From Natronohydrobacter thiooxidans (GTDB lineage: Bacteria; Pseudomonadota; Alphaproteobacteria; Rhodobacterales; Rhodobacteraceae): a stretch of DNA of 64,000 bases. Both the position numbers and the translations under genes were made by a program. Location: NCBI RefSeq assembly GCF_001884735.1, contig NZ_MJAP01000034.1, positions 1 to 64,000 of the forward strand. Reading direction: 5' to 3'. The first letter of the stretch is position 1, and the number at the start of each line of letters is the position of its first letter. Under the pieces are notes generated by a model. That model was not told the DNA's origin, made no database searches, and was given only the letters and a program-made list of their open reading frames with translations. Positions 26,497-35,735 of the stretch are shown piece by piece.

Positions 26497-27792
26497 ATGG
26501 ATCAGACTGCGCGCGACACTGGCTTCTTCACTGAAACGGTCGAGGACCGTGATCCCGAACTTTTCGCGGCCATCCGCTCCGAACTCGGTCGCCAGCGCGA
26601 CGAGATCGAGCTGATCGCGTCGGAAAACATCGTCTCCAAGGCGGTGATGGAAGCGCAAGGCTCCGTGCTGACCAACAAATATGCCGAAGGCTATCCGGGC
26701 CGCCGCTATTATGGTGGCTGCCAATATGTCGATGTGGCGGAAAACCTCGCGATTGCGCGCGCCTGTGAATTGTTCAAATGCGATTTCGCCAATGTGCAGC
26801 CCAATTCCGGCTCTCAGGCCAATCAGGGCGTGTTCACAGCACTTCTGCAGCCCGGCGACACCATCCTTGGCATGTCGCTCGATGCGGGCGGCCACCTGAC
26901 CCATGGCGCAAAACCCAACCAGTCGGGCAAATGGTTCAATGCCGTGCAATACGGTGTGCGCCGCGACACGCTGGATCTGGATTACGACCAGATTGCCGCG
27001 CTGGCCACCGAGCATCAGCCCAAGATGATCATCGCCGGTGGCTCGGCCATCCCGCGCGTCATCGATTTCGCCCGCATGCGCGAGATTGCCGATTCCGTCG
27101 GGGCTTATCTGCTGGTCGATATGGCGCATTTCGCCGGGCTCGTGGCGGCGGAACTCTATCCCTCGCCCTTCCCGCACGCACATGTCGCGACCACCACCAC
27201 CCACAAGACCCTGCGCGGCCCGCGCGGCGGCATGATCGTCACCAATGACGAGGCGATCGCGAAAAAGGTCAATTCCGCGATCTTCCCCGGTATTCAGGGT
27301 GGCCCGCTGATGCATGTCATCGCGGCCAAGGCCGTGGCCTTTGGCGAGGCGCTGCGCCCCGGTTTCCGCGACTATCAGAAGCAGGTCATCGCCAATGCCA
27401 AGGCGCTGGCCGATCAACTGGAAAAGGGCGGGCTGGCGACTGTCACCGGCGGCACGGACACGCATCTTCTGCTGGTCGATCTGCGCCCCAAGGGGGTGAA
27501 GGGCAATGCGACCGAGAAAGCACTGGGTCGTGCGCATATCACCTGCAACAAGAACGGCATCCCCTTTGACACGGAAAGCCCGACCATCACCAGCGGCATC
27601 CGGCTGGGCACGCCCGCCGGCACCACCCGCGGCTTTGGCGAGATCGAGTTCCGTCAGATCGCCGACTGGATCGTGGCGGTAGTTGACGGGCTTGCCGCGC
27701 ATGGCGAAGACGGCAATGCCGAGGTCGAAGAGCAGGTGAAGGCGGAAGTGGCAGAGCTTTGCGCGCGCTTCCCCATCTATCCCGAACTCTGA
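26497..27792 (+). CDS. glyA: Serine hydroxymethyltransferase
   Basis: GlyA interconverts serine and glycine with tetrahydrofolate, the main source of one-carbon units. The 431-residue PLP enzyme has the Schiff-base Lys237 in [32 protein letters not shown] near residue 40, and [18 protein letters not shown]. Length and motifs are standard. The 208-bp upstream region shows no riboswitch structure that I recognise. A strong hairpin follows. Confidence 0.98.
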   Translation: MDQTARDTGFFTETVEDRDPELFAAIRSELGRQRDEIELIASENIVSKAVMEAQGSVLTNKYAEGYPGRRYYGGCQYVDVAENLAIARACELFKCDFANVQPNSGSQANQGVFTALLQPGDTILGMSLDAGGHLTHGAKPNQSGKWFNAVQYGVRRDTLDLDYDQIAALATEHQPKMIIAGGSAIPRVIDFARMREIADSVGAYLLVDMAHFAGLVAAELYPSPFPHAHVATTTTHKTLRGPRGGMIVTNDEAIAKKVNSAIFPGIQGGPLMHVIAAKAVAFGEALRPGFRDYQKQVIANAKALADQLEKGGLATVTGGTDTHLLLVDLRPKGVKGNATEKALGRAHITCNKNGIPFDTESPTITSGIRLGTPAGTTRGFGEIEFRQIADWIVAVVDGLAAHGEDGNAEVEEQVKAEVAELCARFPIYPEL

Positions 27793-27823
27793 ACCCTGAA
27801 CCGTTGCGCCCCGTGGCGCCGAA

Positions 27824-27848
27824 GAGAGGGGGCCATCTGCCCCCTCTT
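27824..27848 (+). terminator. Hairpin terminator after glyA
   Basis: AGAGGGGGC / GCCCCCTCT, 9 bp with a 5-nt loop, plus a second small GCCCT/AGGGC hairpin immediately after. The T-tract is poor (TT only). Confidence 0.6.
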
Positions 27849-27874
27849 GCCCTTTCAGGGCAATTCACCCCCGA

Positions 27875-27895
27875 GAGTATTTGCGGCAAGATGAA
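27875..27895 (+). repeat. Copy 2 of dispersed intergenic motif
   Basis: GAGTATTT then GCGGCAAGATGAA, between the glyA terminator and the alpha/beta hydrolase gene. Compare 8574 and 47002. Confidence 0.6.
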
Positions 27896-27945
27896 GCGAT
27901 AGGGGCCGGGCAGGGGGATAATGCCGCGATGGAAAGCGAGGCGAG

Positions 27946-28707
27946 ATGCTGAATATCCTGCGCTATGGCGAAATCTCCGGGCTGCCCAGACTTCTGATCG
28001 TGCATGGGCTGTTCGGCTCTGCCCGCAACTGGGGCGCCATCGCCAAGCGTCTGTCCGACAGCCGGGAAGTGATCAGCGTCGATATGCGCAACCATGGCGA
28101 TAGCCGCTGGTTTGACAGCCATAGCTATGCTGATCTCGCAGATGACCTTGCAGAAGTGATCCGTGCAGAAGGCGGCGCGCTGGATGTTCTGGGCCATTCG
28201 ATGGGCGGCAAGGCGGCGATGATGCTGGCGCTTGCACAGCCCGATCTGGTGAACCGGCTGCTGGTCGCGGATATCGCGCCAGTGACCTATGCGCATAGCC
28301 AGTCGCATCTGATCAGGGCCATGCGCGCCCTGCCACTGGCCCAGTTGCACAGCCGCGCCGAGGCCGATGCCGCCCTCGCCCGCTCCGTGGACGAGCCCGG
28401 GGTCCGGGCCTTTCTGTTGCAGTCGCTGGATCTGCGGGCGTCACCGCCGCGCTGGCGGTTGAATCTGGATGTGCTGGAGGCCGAGATGGACCGGATCATG
28501 GGCTGGCCAGAGGTCACGGGCGCGTTTTCGGGACCAACCCTTTTCCTGAGCGGCGCGCGCTCGGATTATGTGCTGCCAGAGCACCGCCCTGCGATCCGCA
28601 ACCTCTTTCCGGCTGCGCGATTCGCCAAACTGCCCGGCGTGGGCCATTGGCTGCATGCCGAAGCCCCGCGTCCCTTCGAAGCGACCGCCCGCATGTGGTT
28701 TGACTGA
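27946..28707 (+). CDS. Alpha/beta hydrolase (YbfF-like esterase)
   Basis: A 253-residue alpha/beta hydrolase with oxyanion HGLFGSARNWG, nucleophile Ser85 in LGHSMGGKA, and catalytic His in GVGHWLHAE. The DMRNHGDSRW motif is typical of the YbfF esterase group, which acts on short acyl esters and thioesters. True substrate is not known. The start is the ATG at 27946 with GGCGAG upstream. Confidence 0.86.
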   Translation: MLNILRYGEISGLPRLLIVHGLFGSARNWGAIAKRLSDSREVISVDMRNHGDSRWFDSHSYADLADDLAEVIRAEGGALDVLGHSMGGKAAMMLALAQPDLVNRLLVADIAPVTYAHSQSHLIRAMRALPLAQLHSRAEADAALARSVDEPGVRAFLLQSLDLRASPPRWRLNLDVLEAEMDRIMGWPEVTGAFSGPTLFLSGARSDYVLPEHRPAIRNLFPAARFAKLPGVGHWLHAEAPRPFEATARMWFD

Positions 28708-28714
28708 CGCGCCG

Positions 28715-28897
28715 TCAGATCTCTGCCAGCTTGCGCGCGATGATCCAGCTTGCCAGCAGCCCCACAAGCGTCCCGGCCGCGACCCATGTCAGGATCGGCT
28801 GCAATGTATCCTGTCCCAGCGTCAGGGCAATGACCATCGCAATCCCGGCGCAGGTGACACCGGCGATACTGAAGATCAGCGGAAACAGTTTTGGCAT
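28715..28897 (-). CDS. Small two-helix membrane protein (family often mislabelled CTP synthetase)
   Basis: A 60-residue protein made of two hydrophobic segments (FPLIFSIAGVTCAGIAMVIAL and ILTWVAAGTLVGLLASWIIA) and a charged C-terminus RKLAEI. GGAG lies 6 nt before the ATG at 28897. Similar small proteins are widespread in Rhodobacteraceae, where automated annotation often calls them 'CTP synthetase', which cannot be right at this length. Its function is unknown. Confidence 0.72.
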   Translation of the reverse strand: MPKLFPLIFSIAGVTCAGIAMVIALTLGQDTLQPILTWVAAGTLVGLLASWIIARKLAEI

Positions 28898-29177
28898 GTC
28901 TTGCTCCTTCGGACAGCTTGCAGTGGCGGTATCTGAGCGCGAGAGGCCATCGCTGTCCTTGATCCAGAACAAGTGCCGCGCATCGGATGATCCTTCCGCG
29001 CCGGTTTCGCGGGTTGAAACAGCTGCAATATCAGGGCTGGCCAACTGCCGCGACTGGCTGTCCGGGACAGACATCAGGCGCGATTTCCGTCATTCGGGCA
29101 CGGTTCGGGATCATCTGCCGAAGACACATAGGTGACGTCTTGAACGTGCCCGTGAAAGCGACTACAAGCCAGCGCGA

Positions 29178-29253
<76 letters not shown>

Positions 29254-29321
29254 TTTCCAACCTTCAAAGTGATCTGGCCACGGCTATGACAAGACGGCGA
29301 AGCCCGTTGTCTTGCAAGGTC

Positions 29322-31583
29322 TCAGTCAGGGTTTCCTCCATCTTCCGACGGTGCGCGGGCAAGCATCGCCTGCAACCGCGCCCGCAAATCCTGACTCTCA
29401 TCCAGCGCGCTCCTTGCTTGTGTCAGAAGTCCGGGATCCGGGGCGCGATGTGACAGATCGGACGCAGTGGGCTGCGCTCCTTCTCCCGCCATCAGAATGC
29501 TGGCCCCGTGTTCCACCGGGTCCGGCAGGATCGCCTGCTCGGGGTCTGATGGATCGCTGCCGCTCTGCACTGTCGCCGCGCTAGCTGCCGTGTCCGGCCC
29601 GCGCGCGGTGCCTGCTCTTTCAGCCTGCAACTGCGCCTGCGCGGCTCTCGCCCGGCTGACGAGATCCGTTGTCTGATCTGGCGCATCGGCAGCGCTGTCA
29701 GCTCCGGGCGATGCGCTGCCCTGCGCCTCCCCCGGAGCGCTGTCATCGGGCGGCGGCCCCTCGCGCAGCAGGGCCGCCTGATCGGCGAAGCCGAGACGCT
29801 CCAGCCGCGCCGCAAGGGCCGCACGCAAGTCCCGGGGCAGATCCGCATCCAGCCAGGGGCGCTGGCTGAAGACCGACACGACGAATACCGTATCATCCGG
29901 GGTCGCGGCCAACTGGTTCAACAGCCAGTGATGCAGCTCTCGTGCCTCGGCGCCGGTCAAGCCATTGTGACGCGCATGCGCCAGCGCGAATGCCGCATCA
30001 AATGCCGCATCGCGCGCATAGGCCCGCGCCAGCAATCCTGATATCCGCGCACCAAGCGGATCCCCGCGCAGGGCCAGAAGCCGGTTTTCGGCGAGCGCCG
30101 CCAATTCCGCATCCACGGGCTCCTCGTGCTGATCGCGCCGCGCCAACAGGAAAACCAGCGCCTCATCCGAGAGTTCGGGCGATAGCGTGGCCTCCAGCGA
30201 CCGGTCCTGCGCCAGGCCGGACCCGGCCAGCGCAACCGCGACCGATGCGAGTTGCAATTCGGGTGTCACGGTCTGCGTCACTCTGCTTATCGCCGCCTGA
30301 ACACGCTGCGCCGCGCTGACATGCCCGCGCGAGATCAGACGCTGCACGAGGGTCGGGCCCAGATGCACGCGCAAGAGGGCAGGCAGGGCCTCGCTCGCCT
30401 GCACCAGCATGTTCAGAGCTGCATCCGTATCGACAGGATAGGCCGGATCCAGCAGGAATGCCCAAAGCAGGCCCGCTGGGCCGCATGAGGCGATGCCGTC
30501 TGGTGCCATCCCTTCCACGCGCGGGTCAAGATCGACGGCATGGCTGATTGCCAGGACGATCCCGCGCAAAGGATCATCCGGGGCGAGCAGCGCCGCGCCA
30601 AGCCGGGCCTCGGCGCCAAAGCCGATGCTCAGATAGTGCCGGATGAGCTCGATCAGACGCTCGCGATCAGGCTGATCGAACTCGCCGAAAATTGTCGTCA
30701 GCGTCGGCAGTCCCGGTGGCAGGCTGGCAGTTGGCCCCCCGTTTTGAACATCCACCAGCGCGAGCAGGCGGCATGTTTCCATCCCGGCAGACGGCAAGCC
30801 CCTGTTCCCACCGTGCGGCACGGAAACATGCGCGTCGAGCGCGCCGCCGATGCCGGATGCATACCTGATCGGAGGGGCTGAACTGAAATCTTCCTCCGCC
30901 TGCAATCTGCCCTGCGCGATTGACGCCGAGACCGCGCGCCCCAGCTCGCGCGCAATCGCGTCGCGCGCCGCCTGATCAGCGGTTTGGCTGTCAGATCCCG
31001 GCAGGGGCACAGAGCCTGTCGGCGCGGGTAGAAGAGCAGGATGCAGGGAGAGCGGGGGCCATCTTTCGGCAGGTTCCGGGTCGCCACGCAACTGCCGCGC
31101 GAGATCGCGGCCAGCGCGGTCCAGCTCGGGGGCGCGCGCGCCGTCGCGCGGCACCAGCCCTTCCGGGCGGGGCGCGGGGCGCGGGATCGCCAGGCTGTCG
31201 CCGGGGGGCTCTGCCTGCCCCAGAATATCGATGACCAGGAATTGCGGGATATCCTCATTGGCGCGCAGCGCACAGTCGCAGGCCAGATCAAAGGCAAGGC
31301 CATCCGCTGTCACCCGCATTGCCCGAAGGCGCGTTCTCGGAATTTTCGAGAAGGTCTGGGTCAGGTCGAATTGCAGTTCGGGCCCGTCGACAATCAGATG
31401 CGCGACTCTCCCCTCTGCGGTGACACGCCAGCCATTGTCCTGCGGCATCCGGATCACCAGCCGCGTGAATTGCGCATGTTCGCCCGCCCGCACCGGCACG
31501 GTGGTGATCTGCGCATCGGCCGCCGCCCCGGTCAGAACAATCGCACATAGAAGGAAGAGCCAGCGCAGGACAGCCATCATCAT
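29322..31583 (-). CDS. Large exported protein of unknown function in the motor operon
   Basis: A 753-residue protein with a signal peptide (MAVLRWLFLLCAIVLTGAAADAQ). An AMIN-like beta-rich N-terminal region (FTRLVIRMPQDNGWRVTAEG) is followed by a Pro/Ala/Asp-rich linker, a long helical repeat-like middle part (about residues 250-590) and a Gln/Ala/Asp-rich charged tail. I do not recognise a named family. The start overlaps the motA stop by 4 bp, so it is co-translated with the flagellar stator gene. A periplasmic role in motility, perhaps analogous to MotC of Sinorhizobium, is an inference from context. Confidence 0.8.
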   Translation of the reverse strand: MMMAVLRWLFLLCAIVLTGAAADAQITTVPVRAGEHAQFTRLVIRMPQDNGWRVTAEGRVAHLIVDGPELQFDLTQTFSKIPRTRLRAMRVTADGLAFDLACDCALRANEDIPQFLVIDILGQAEPPGDSLAIPRPAPRPEGLVPRDGARAPELDRAGRDLARQLRGDPEPAERWPPLSLHPALLPAPTGSVPLPGSDSQTADQAARDAIARELGRAVSASIAQGRLQAEEDFSSAPPIRYASGIGGALDAHVSVPHGGNRGLPSAGMETCRLLALVDVQNGGPTASLPPGLPTLTTIFGEFDQPDRERLIELIRHYLSIGFGAEARLGAALLAPDDPLRGIVLAISHAVDLDPRVEGMAPDGIASCGPAGLLWAFLLDPAYPVDTDAALNMLVQASEALPALLRVHLGPTLVQRLISRGHVSAAQRVQAAISRVTQTVTPELQLASVAVALAGSGLAQDRSLEATLSPELSDEALVFLLARRDQHEEPVDAELAALAENRLLALRGDPLGARISGLLARAYARDAAFDAAFALAHARHNGLTGAEARELHHWLLNQLAATPDDTVFVVSVFSQRPWLDADLPRDLRAALAARLERLGFADQAALLREGPPPDDSAPGEAQGSASPGADSAADAPDQTTDLVSRARAAQAQLQAERAGTARGPDTAASAATVQSGSDPSDPEQAILPDPVEHGASILMAGEGAQPTASDLSHRAPDPGLLTQARSALDESQDLRARLQAMLARAPSEDGGNPD

Positions 31584-32449
31584 GCCGCGTTCTTCTTGAG
31601 ATCGCGCAGCGCGGATTCCAGATCGGCGAAATCCGGTCGCTGGTGATGCGGCGTGTTCTGGCGCCCGACCTCGATGCAGATATTCGCCGGATGCGCGTGC
31701 AGATTGGCGACAAGCACCTCGCGGATCAACTGGTTGAAATGATCATCTTCTTCGACAATCGCCCGCATGCGGACCGCGATGGGCCCGACGAACCCGTAGG
31801 ACAGAAACACCCCCAGAAAAGTGCCGGTCAGCGCGCCACCGATCATTTTTCCAAGAATATCAGGTGGCTGATCGATTGCGCCCATGGTCTTGATAATGCC
31901 CAGAACCGCAGCCACGATCCCAAGCGCCGGGAGCGCGTCGGCAACCACCTGAACCGCATGGCTGGTATGCAGCGCATGGTGTTTATGCGCGATCAGGCGT
32001 TTTTCCAGCACATCTTCCACCTGAACGGGGTCGTCATAGTTCATCGAGGCCGCGCGCATCGTGTCGCAGATCAGTTCCACCGCATCGTGATCGGCCTGAA
32101 TCTTCGGATAGCGGCCGAAAATATGCGAGCTGTCGGGGGCCTCGATATGCGCTTCCACGGCAACAGGGTTCTGCCGCGCGAGCCAGATCAGTTCAAAAAG
32201 CAGGCAAAGGACATCCCGGTAATCCGCGGGCTGCCATTTGGGGCCTTTGAAAACACGCGCAATATCGCGTCCGGCGCGCTTGATCGTGTCGCTATCATTG
32301 CCCAGAACAAACCCCCCGGTCGCGGCACCACCGATCATGATCATCTCGAAGGGAAGCGCCTTGAGGATAATGCCCATCGTGCCGCCAGAGCCGACATAGC
32401 CGCCGAAAACCATGACGAGAACGATCAGAATTCCAACTACTGCGATCAC
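31580..32449 (-). CDS. motA: Flagellar motor stator protein MotA
   Basis: A 289-residue MotA of the four-TM stator family. The N-terminal segment (IAVVGILIVLVMVFGGYVGS) is followed by FEMIMIGGAATGGFVLGN, then a cytoplasmic loop and the two C-terminal helices (VADALPALGIVAAVLGIIKTMG, ALTGTFLGVFLSYGFVGPIAVRM). The PALGIV stretch carries the conserved Pro of the stator channel. With MotB it conducts protons to turn the motor. No motB follows; the exported 753-residue protein takes that place. Confidence 0.95.
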   Translation of the reverse strand: MIAVVGILIVLVMVFGGYVGSGGTMGIILKALPFEMIMIGGAATGGFVLGNDSDTIKRAGRDIARVFKGPKWQPADYRDVLCLLFELIWLARQNPVAVEAHIEAPDSSHIFGRYPKIQADHDAVELICDTMRAASMNYDDPVQVEDVLEKRLIAHKHHALHTSHAVQVVADALPALGIVAAVLGIIKTMGAIDQPPDILGKMIGGALTGTFLGVFLSYGFVGPIAVRMRAIVEEDDHFNQLIREVLVANLHAHPANICIEVGRQNTPHHQRPDFADLESALRDLKKNAA

Positions 32450-32560
32450 GTCAAACCTCGGTCCTTGTCATGCCGCGCGCCCGGATCCGCGCCTCCGAGT
32501 CACCTTCGCAAAGCGGTGTTAACAAACCGCTTCCGCGCGGTGATCTGCGCTTCCTGCGGG

Positions 32561-33133
32561 TCAGTTCCGGGGTGTTCGGGCGTGCCGTCCGGCGAGCACT
32601 GCGCTGATCGCATAGGCGATGACCGGTTCCAGCCCCGCCATGACCTCTCCGGCAAAATCGGGCCGCAAGCGCGCCATGAACCCGGCTGCGAATTCGGTAT
32701 CCATCTGTGAAAACAATTCGGCGGCCTGTGCGGGCTTCATATGCTCGAAGACCGTGGTCAGGCGTTGCAGGTCATCCTCCGCCGCCGATTCGGTCAGCCG
32801 CAAGGTTGCCGCGAGCCGTGTTTCCGTGGCGATCAATGTCTCGATCTGACGTTCGAGCTCTGCCTCTGCCGCGCGCAGAGCCTCACTGCGCGCCTGCAAT
32901 TCGGCCTCAGTCTGCTCTATGCGGGCTTCGCGGGCGCGCAGCGCGGCCAGCAGATCCCCCGGATCCGGGGCAAGCGGCGGGGGGGCAGCCGCGATCCCGT
33001 CTGGTTCCGGCTCGGCGGCGATCACTTCCACCACACCCAGGCCCAGACGCGACATGCCCGCCCCGAGAAACAGGAGCGCGAGCAGGACAAGCAGCCAGGA
33101 TGTGGCGGGCCGGTATGTCGCTTTTCTGCTCAT
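32561..33133 (-). CDS. MotE-like motility protein (MgtE N-terminal domain type)
   Basis: A 190-residue protein: one N-terminal TM helix (SWLLVLLALLFLGAGM), a long coiled coil (EARIEQTEAELQARSEALRA) and a C-terminal MgtE_N/FliG-like domain (LTTVFEHMKPAQAAELFSQMDTEFAAGFMARLRPDFAGEVMAGL). This is the layout of MotE, the periplasmic chaperone of MotC in Sinorhizobium. It overlaps the following upstream gene by 4 bp and lies 111 bp before motA. The function in this lineage is inferred from architecture and context. Confidence 0.8.
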   Translation of the reverse strand: MSRKATYRPATSWLLVLLALLFLGAGMSRLGLGVVEVIAAEPEPDGIAAAPPPLAPDPGDLLAALRAREARIEQTEAELQARSEALRAAEAELERQIETLIATETRLAATLRLTESAAEDDLQRLTTVFEHMKPAQAAELFSQMDTEFAAGFMARLRPDFAGEVMAGLEPVIAYAISAVLAGRHARTPRN

Positions 33134-33576
33134 CGCGCGGCGCGCGCCGGGTCGCGCTGACGCAAGACCTTTGAGCGTCCTTCACCATTGCGCATTCCGG
33201 CGCGTCCGAACGGGGCGAACTCCGCAGATGGCTCTGCGGGGTCAGCACGCGGCGCGGGCGCAACGGGGGCCGTATCGGTCACGGGCGGCGCTGTTGCATG
33301 GCCCTGATGCGCGGCCATCATCAGTTCCAGACGCCGCGCGGTCGCATCCGCGCGCGCAATCTGCGCGTCGAGCGCCGAGCTTGCCTGCGCATTGGTCTTC
33401 TCGGCCTGATGCAGCGCCCGGCTCAGCGCGTCGACCTGCTGTGACAGGATGGCGATGGCCTTGCCCACATCCCCGTCAAGCCGCGTGAAGGCGCGCAGGC
33501 GGCGTGACAGGACCATGCAATAGGCCGCGGCCAGCAAGGCGGCGAGTGCAATCGCCATGTCTATCACCAGTCCCAT
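33130..33576 (-). CDS. Membrane-anchored coiled-coil protein in flagellar operon (DUF6468-like)
   Basis: A 148-residue protein with one N-terminal TM helix (DMAIALAALLAAAYCMVL), then SRRLRAFTRLDGDVGKAIAI and a helical coiled-coil stretch (LSQQVDALSRALHQAEKTN). The C-terminal half is Pro/Ala-rich and likely disordered. This layout and position between fliL and the MotE-like gene match the DUF6468 group in alphaproteobacterial flagellar operons; the assignment is tentative and no function is known. It overlaps the MotE-like gene by 4 bp. Confidence 0.72.
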   Translation of the reverse strand: MGLVIDMAIALAALLAAAYCMVLSRRLRAFTRLDGDVGKAIAILSQQVDALSRALHQAEKTNAQASSALDAQIARADATARRLELMMAAHQGHATAPPVTDTAPVAPAPRADPAEPSAEFAPFGRAGMRNGEGRSKVLRQRDPARAAR

Positions 33577-33586
33577 GTCATCCTCG

Positions 33587-34054
33587 TCAGTTGAGTATGA
33601 ATTCAGTAATCAGAAAGTCGCGGATATGGCCCTCTCCCGCGACGATCTGCAGCCGTCGCAGAATCTGTCCCCGGATCCGGATCAGCGCCGCAGGTTCGGA
33701 CAGATCCTGCGGGTCGATGGCGCGCAGATAGGTGTTCACGACATCCAGAAACCGCGGTTGCAGGCGTGCCATGTCCGATTCGGACCGCGCGGCCACCTCG
33801 ATCTGGCCAGAGAATCGCAGCAAACGCCCGCTCGACGGCGCCGCCAGAGAAATGGTGATGTTTTCCAGCGGGATATAGGCGAAATCCATGTCAATTTGGG
33901 GGGGGGCCTGCCTTTGCGGCTGCGCGCCGAGCACCAGTCCCGAAAAAACTGCATAGAAGCTGCCCCCGCCCAGAAGAATCGCGCCGAGTAGCCCTGCGAT
34001 CAGCGGGAAAAAGGCGCGTTTCTTCGGTTGCGGGGGCGTTTCGATGGCGGACAT
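33587..34054 (-). CDS. fliL: Flagellar basal-body-associated protein FliL
   Basis: A 155-residue FliL with one TM helix near residues 15-37 (FFPLIAGLLGAILLGGGSFY) and a periplasmic FliL domain (FAYIPLENITISLAAP, IEVAARSESDMARLQPRFLDV, IRGQILRRLQIVAGEGHIRD). FliL surrounds the stator and supports motor output. The start at 34054 is preferred to that at 34102, which would overlap the CtrA-like site. It heads the minus-strand motor operon and diverges from fliF. Confidence 0.92.
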   Translation of the reverse strand: MSAIETPPQPKKRAFFPLIAGLLGAILLGGGSFYAVFSGLVLGAQPQRQAPPQIDMDFAYIPLENITISLAAPSSGRLLRFSGQIEVAARSESDMARLQPRFLDVVNTYLRAIDPQDLSEPAALIRIRGQILRRLQIVAGEGHIRDFLITEFILN

Positions 34055-34101
34055 GCGGTCTTCCGGATGAAGGGACTGACTGTCTTTTTCGCACAAGCAC
34101 A

Positions 34102-34116
34102 CTAACCGAATGTTAA
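34102..34116. promoter_or_regulatory. CtrA-type binding site in fliL/fliF intergenic region
   Basis: CTAA-N7-TTAA (CTAA CCGAATG TTAA), one base off the full CtrA consensus TTAA-N7-TTAA. It lies 48 bp before fliL and 57 bp before fliF, where it could serve both operons. CtrA controls flagellar genes in many alphaproteobacteria. Confidence 0.5.
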
Positions 34117-34172
34117 ACGATCTGGGTGAGAACTCTCTCAGACGGCAGAAGGCCGGATGAAGGAGAATCGTT

Positions 34173-35735
34173 TTGCAGCAGCTTCAGTCCATGTGGAACG
34201 CGCTGGAGACGCGGCGGCGGCTGGTGGTGATCGCGGCAACCCTTGCCATGTTTGCTGCAATGATCGGGCTTGCGCGGCTGGCCACGGCGCCGGGCATGTC
34301 CCTGCTCTATGCGGGGCTGGAAGATGCCGCTGCGGGCGAGGTGATTCAGGCGCTCGAATCGCGCTCCGTGCCCTATGACGTGCGCGGCGATGCGATTTTT
34401 GTCGCCTCGCGGCAGCGTGACGAGATGCGGCTGATGCTGGCGGCCAGCGGATTGCCCACGAACAGCCATGCGGGCTATGAACTGCTCGAATCGCTCAGTG
34501 GCTTCGGCACCACATCGCAGATGTTCGACGCGGCCTATTGGCGCGCGAAAGAGGGCGAGCTTGCCCGCACCATCGTTGCAAGCCCCTATATCCGCTCGGC
34601 GCGGGTGCATATCTCGCAAGGCAGCACCAGCGCGTTCCGCCGCGAGATCGTGCCGACAGCCTCGGTGACGGTCACAACGACAGGCGGTGCGCTGAGCGCC
34701 GCGCAGGCGCGGGCTTTGCGGTTTCTGGTGGCCTCGGCCGTGGCGGGCATGACGCCCGAGGAGGTGTCGGTCATCGACGGCTCCGGGGGGCTTGTCTATG
34801 GACCAGAGGGCGAAACCACCGCCGCGGCACAGGGCGAGGAACGCGTTCAGGCATTGCGGCGCAATGTGGAGCGCCTGCTTGAAGCGCATGTCGGCCATGG
34901 CCGCGCGGTGGTGGAACTGAGCATCGACACAGTGACGGATCGCGAGGTGATCCATGAACGCAGGCTTGACCCTGAAACGCGGGTGGCGATCAGCAGCGAA
35001 ACCGAGGAAAACACGCAAAGCAGCACCGACAGCCGCGCGCAGGGCGTCACCGTGGCCAGCAACCTGCCCGATGGCGACGCAGCCGCGAGCGATGGCCGGG
35101 CTGAATCGCGCGAGAATCAGACCCGCCAGCGCATGAACTTTGAGATGTCCGAAACCCGGCGCGAGATCGAACGCCAGCCCGGCGCGATCCGGCGCATGAC
35201 CGTTGCGGTTCTGATCGATGGCCTGCGCGAGCCGGGACCGGATGGTGCATTGGTCTGGCGCCCGCGCGCCGATGCCGAACTGGACGCGCTGCGCGATCTG
35301 GTCGCCTCTGCCGTCGGTTTTGACGAAGCGCGCGGCGATGTGATCACCCTGCGATCCCTGCCATTCGAGCCTGCGGCGGCACTCGGCACCGAGTCCAGCA
35401 CGGGTTTCCTGTCCTCCGGGGCGCTGGATCTGGCGAGCCTGCTGAAATGGGCCTTGCTGCTGGTCACGCTTGTCGTACTGGCGCTTTTCGTGATCCGCCC
35501 GATCCTTGCCGCCGCGCGCAACCGCGAGGACCAGCCGCAATTGTCGGGGCCGGAGGATAGCTTTCTGCCCGCGACCTTCGATGCCGAGGCGCTGTTGCAG
35601 AATTTCGGGGCGGACGGACCGCTTGGCGAGAGCAATGATCCGGTCGCAAGACTGCGCAGGCTGATCGACGAGCGCGGCGCGGAGTCGGTGCATGTCCTGC
35701 GGCACTGGATGGATGACCGCAAGGAGCAGCGATGA
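34173..35735 (+). CDS. fliF: Flagellar MS-ring protein FliF
   Basis: A 520-residue MS-ring protein with N-terminal TM (RLVVIAATLAMFAAMIGLARLA), the YscJ/FliF ring-building domains (MSLLYAGLEDAAAGEVIQAL; YWRAKEGELARTIVASPYI, ARVHISQGS) and a C-terminal TM (LLKWALLLVTLVVLALFVI). The C-terminal tail that binds FliG is present. The start is a TTG at 34173 with AAGGAG 8 nt upstream; no ATG fits. It overlaps fliH by 4 bp. fliG is not next to it, unlike in enterics. Confidence 0.93.
   Translation: MQQLQSMWNALETRRRLVVIAATLAMFAAMIGLARLATAPGMSLLYAGLEDAAAGEVIQALESRSVPYDVRGDAIFVASRQRDEMRLMLAASGLPTNSHAGYELLESLSGFGTTSQMFDAAYWRAKEGELARTIVASPYIRSARVHISQGSTSAFRREIVPTASVTVTTTGGALSAAQARALRFLVASAVAGMTPEEVSVIDGSGGLVYGPEGETTAAAQGEERVQALRRNVERLLEAHVGHGRAVVELSIDTVTDREVIHERRLDPETRVAISSETEENTQSSTDSRAQGVTVASNLPDGDAAASDGRAESRENQTRQRMNFEMSETRREIERQPGAIRRMTVAVLIDGLREPGPDGALVWRPRADAELDALRDLVASAVGFDEARGDVITLRSLPFEPAAALGTESSTGFLSSGALDLASLLKWALLLVTLVVLALFVIRPILAAARNREDQPQLSGPEDSFLPATFDAEALLQNFGADGPLGESNDPVARLRRLIDERGAESVHVLRHWMDDRKEQR

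Noticed and set aside
29254..29321. Integration site downstream of tRNA-Val
   Set aside because: No integrase, no repeated tRNA 3' end and the next gene is a flagellar-operon gene.
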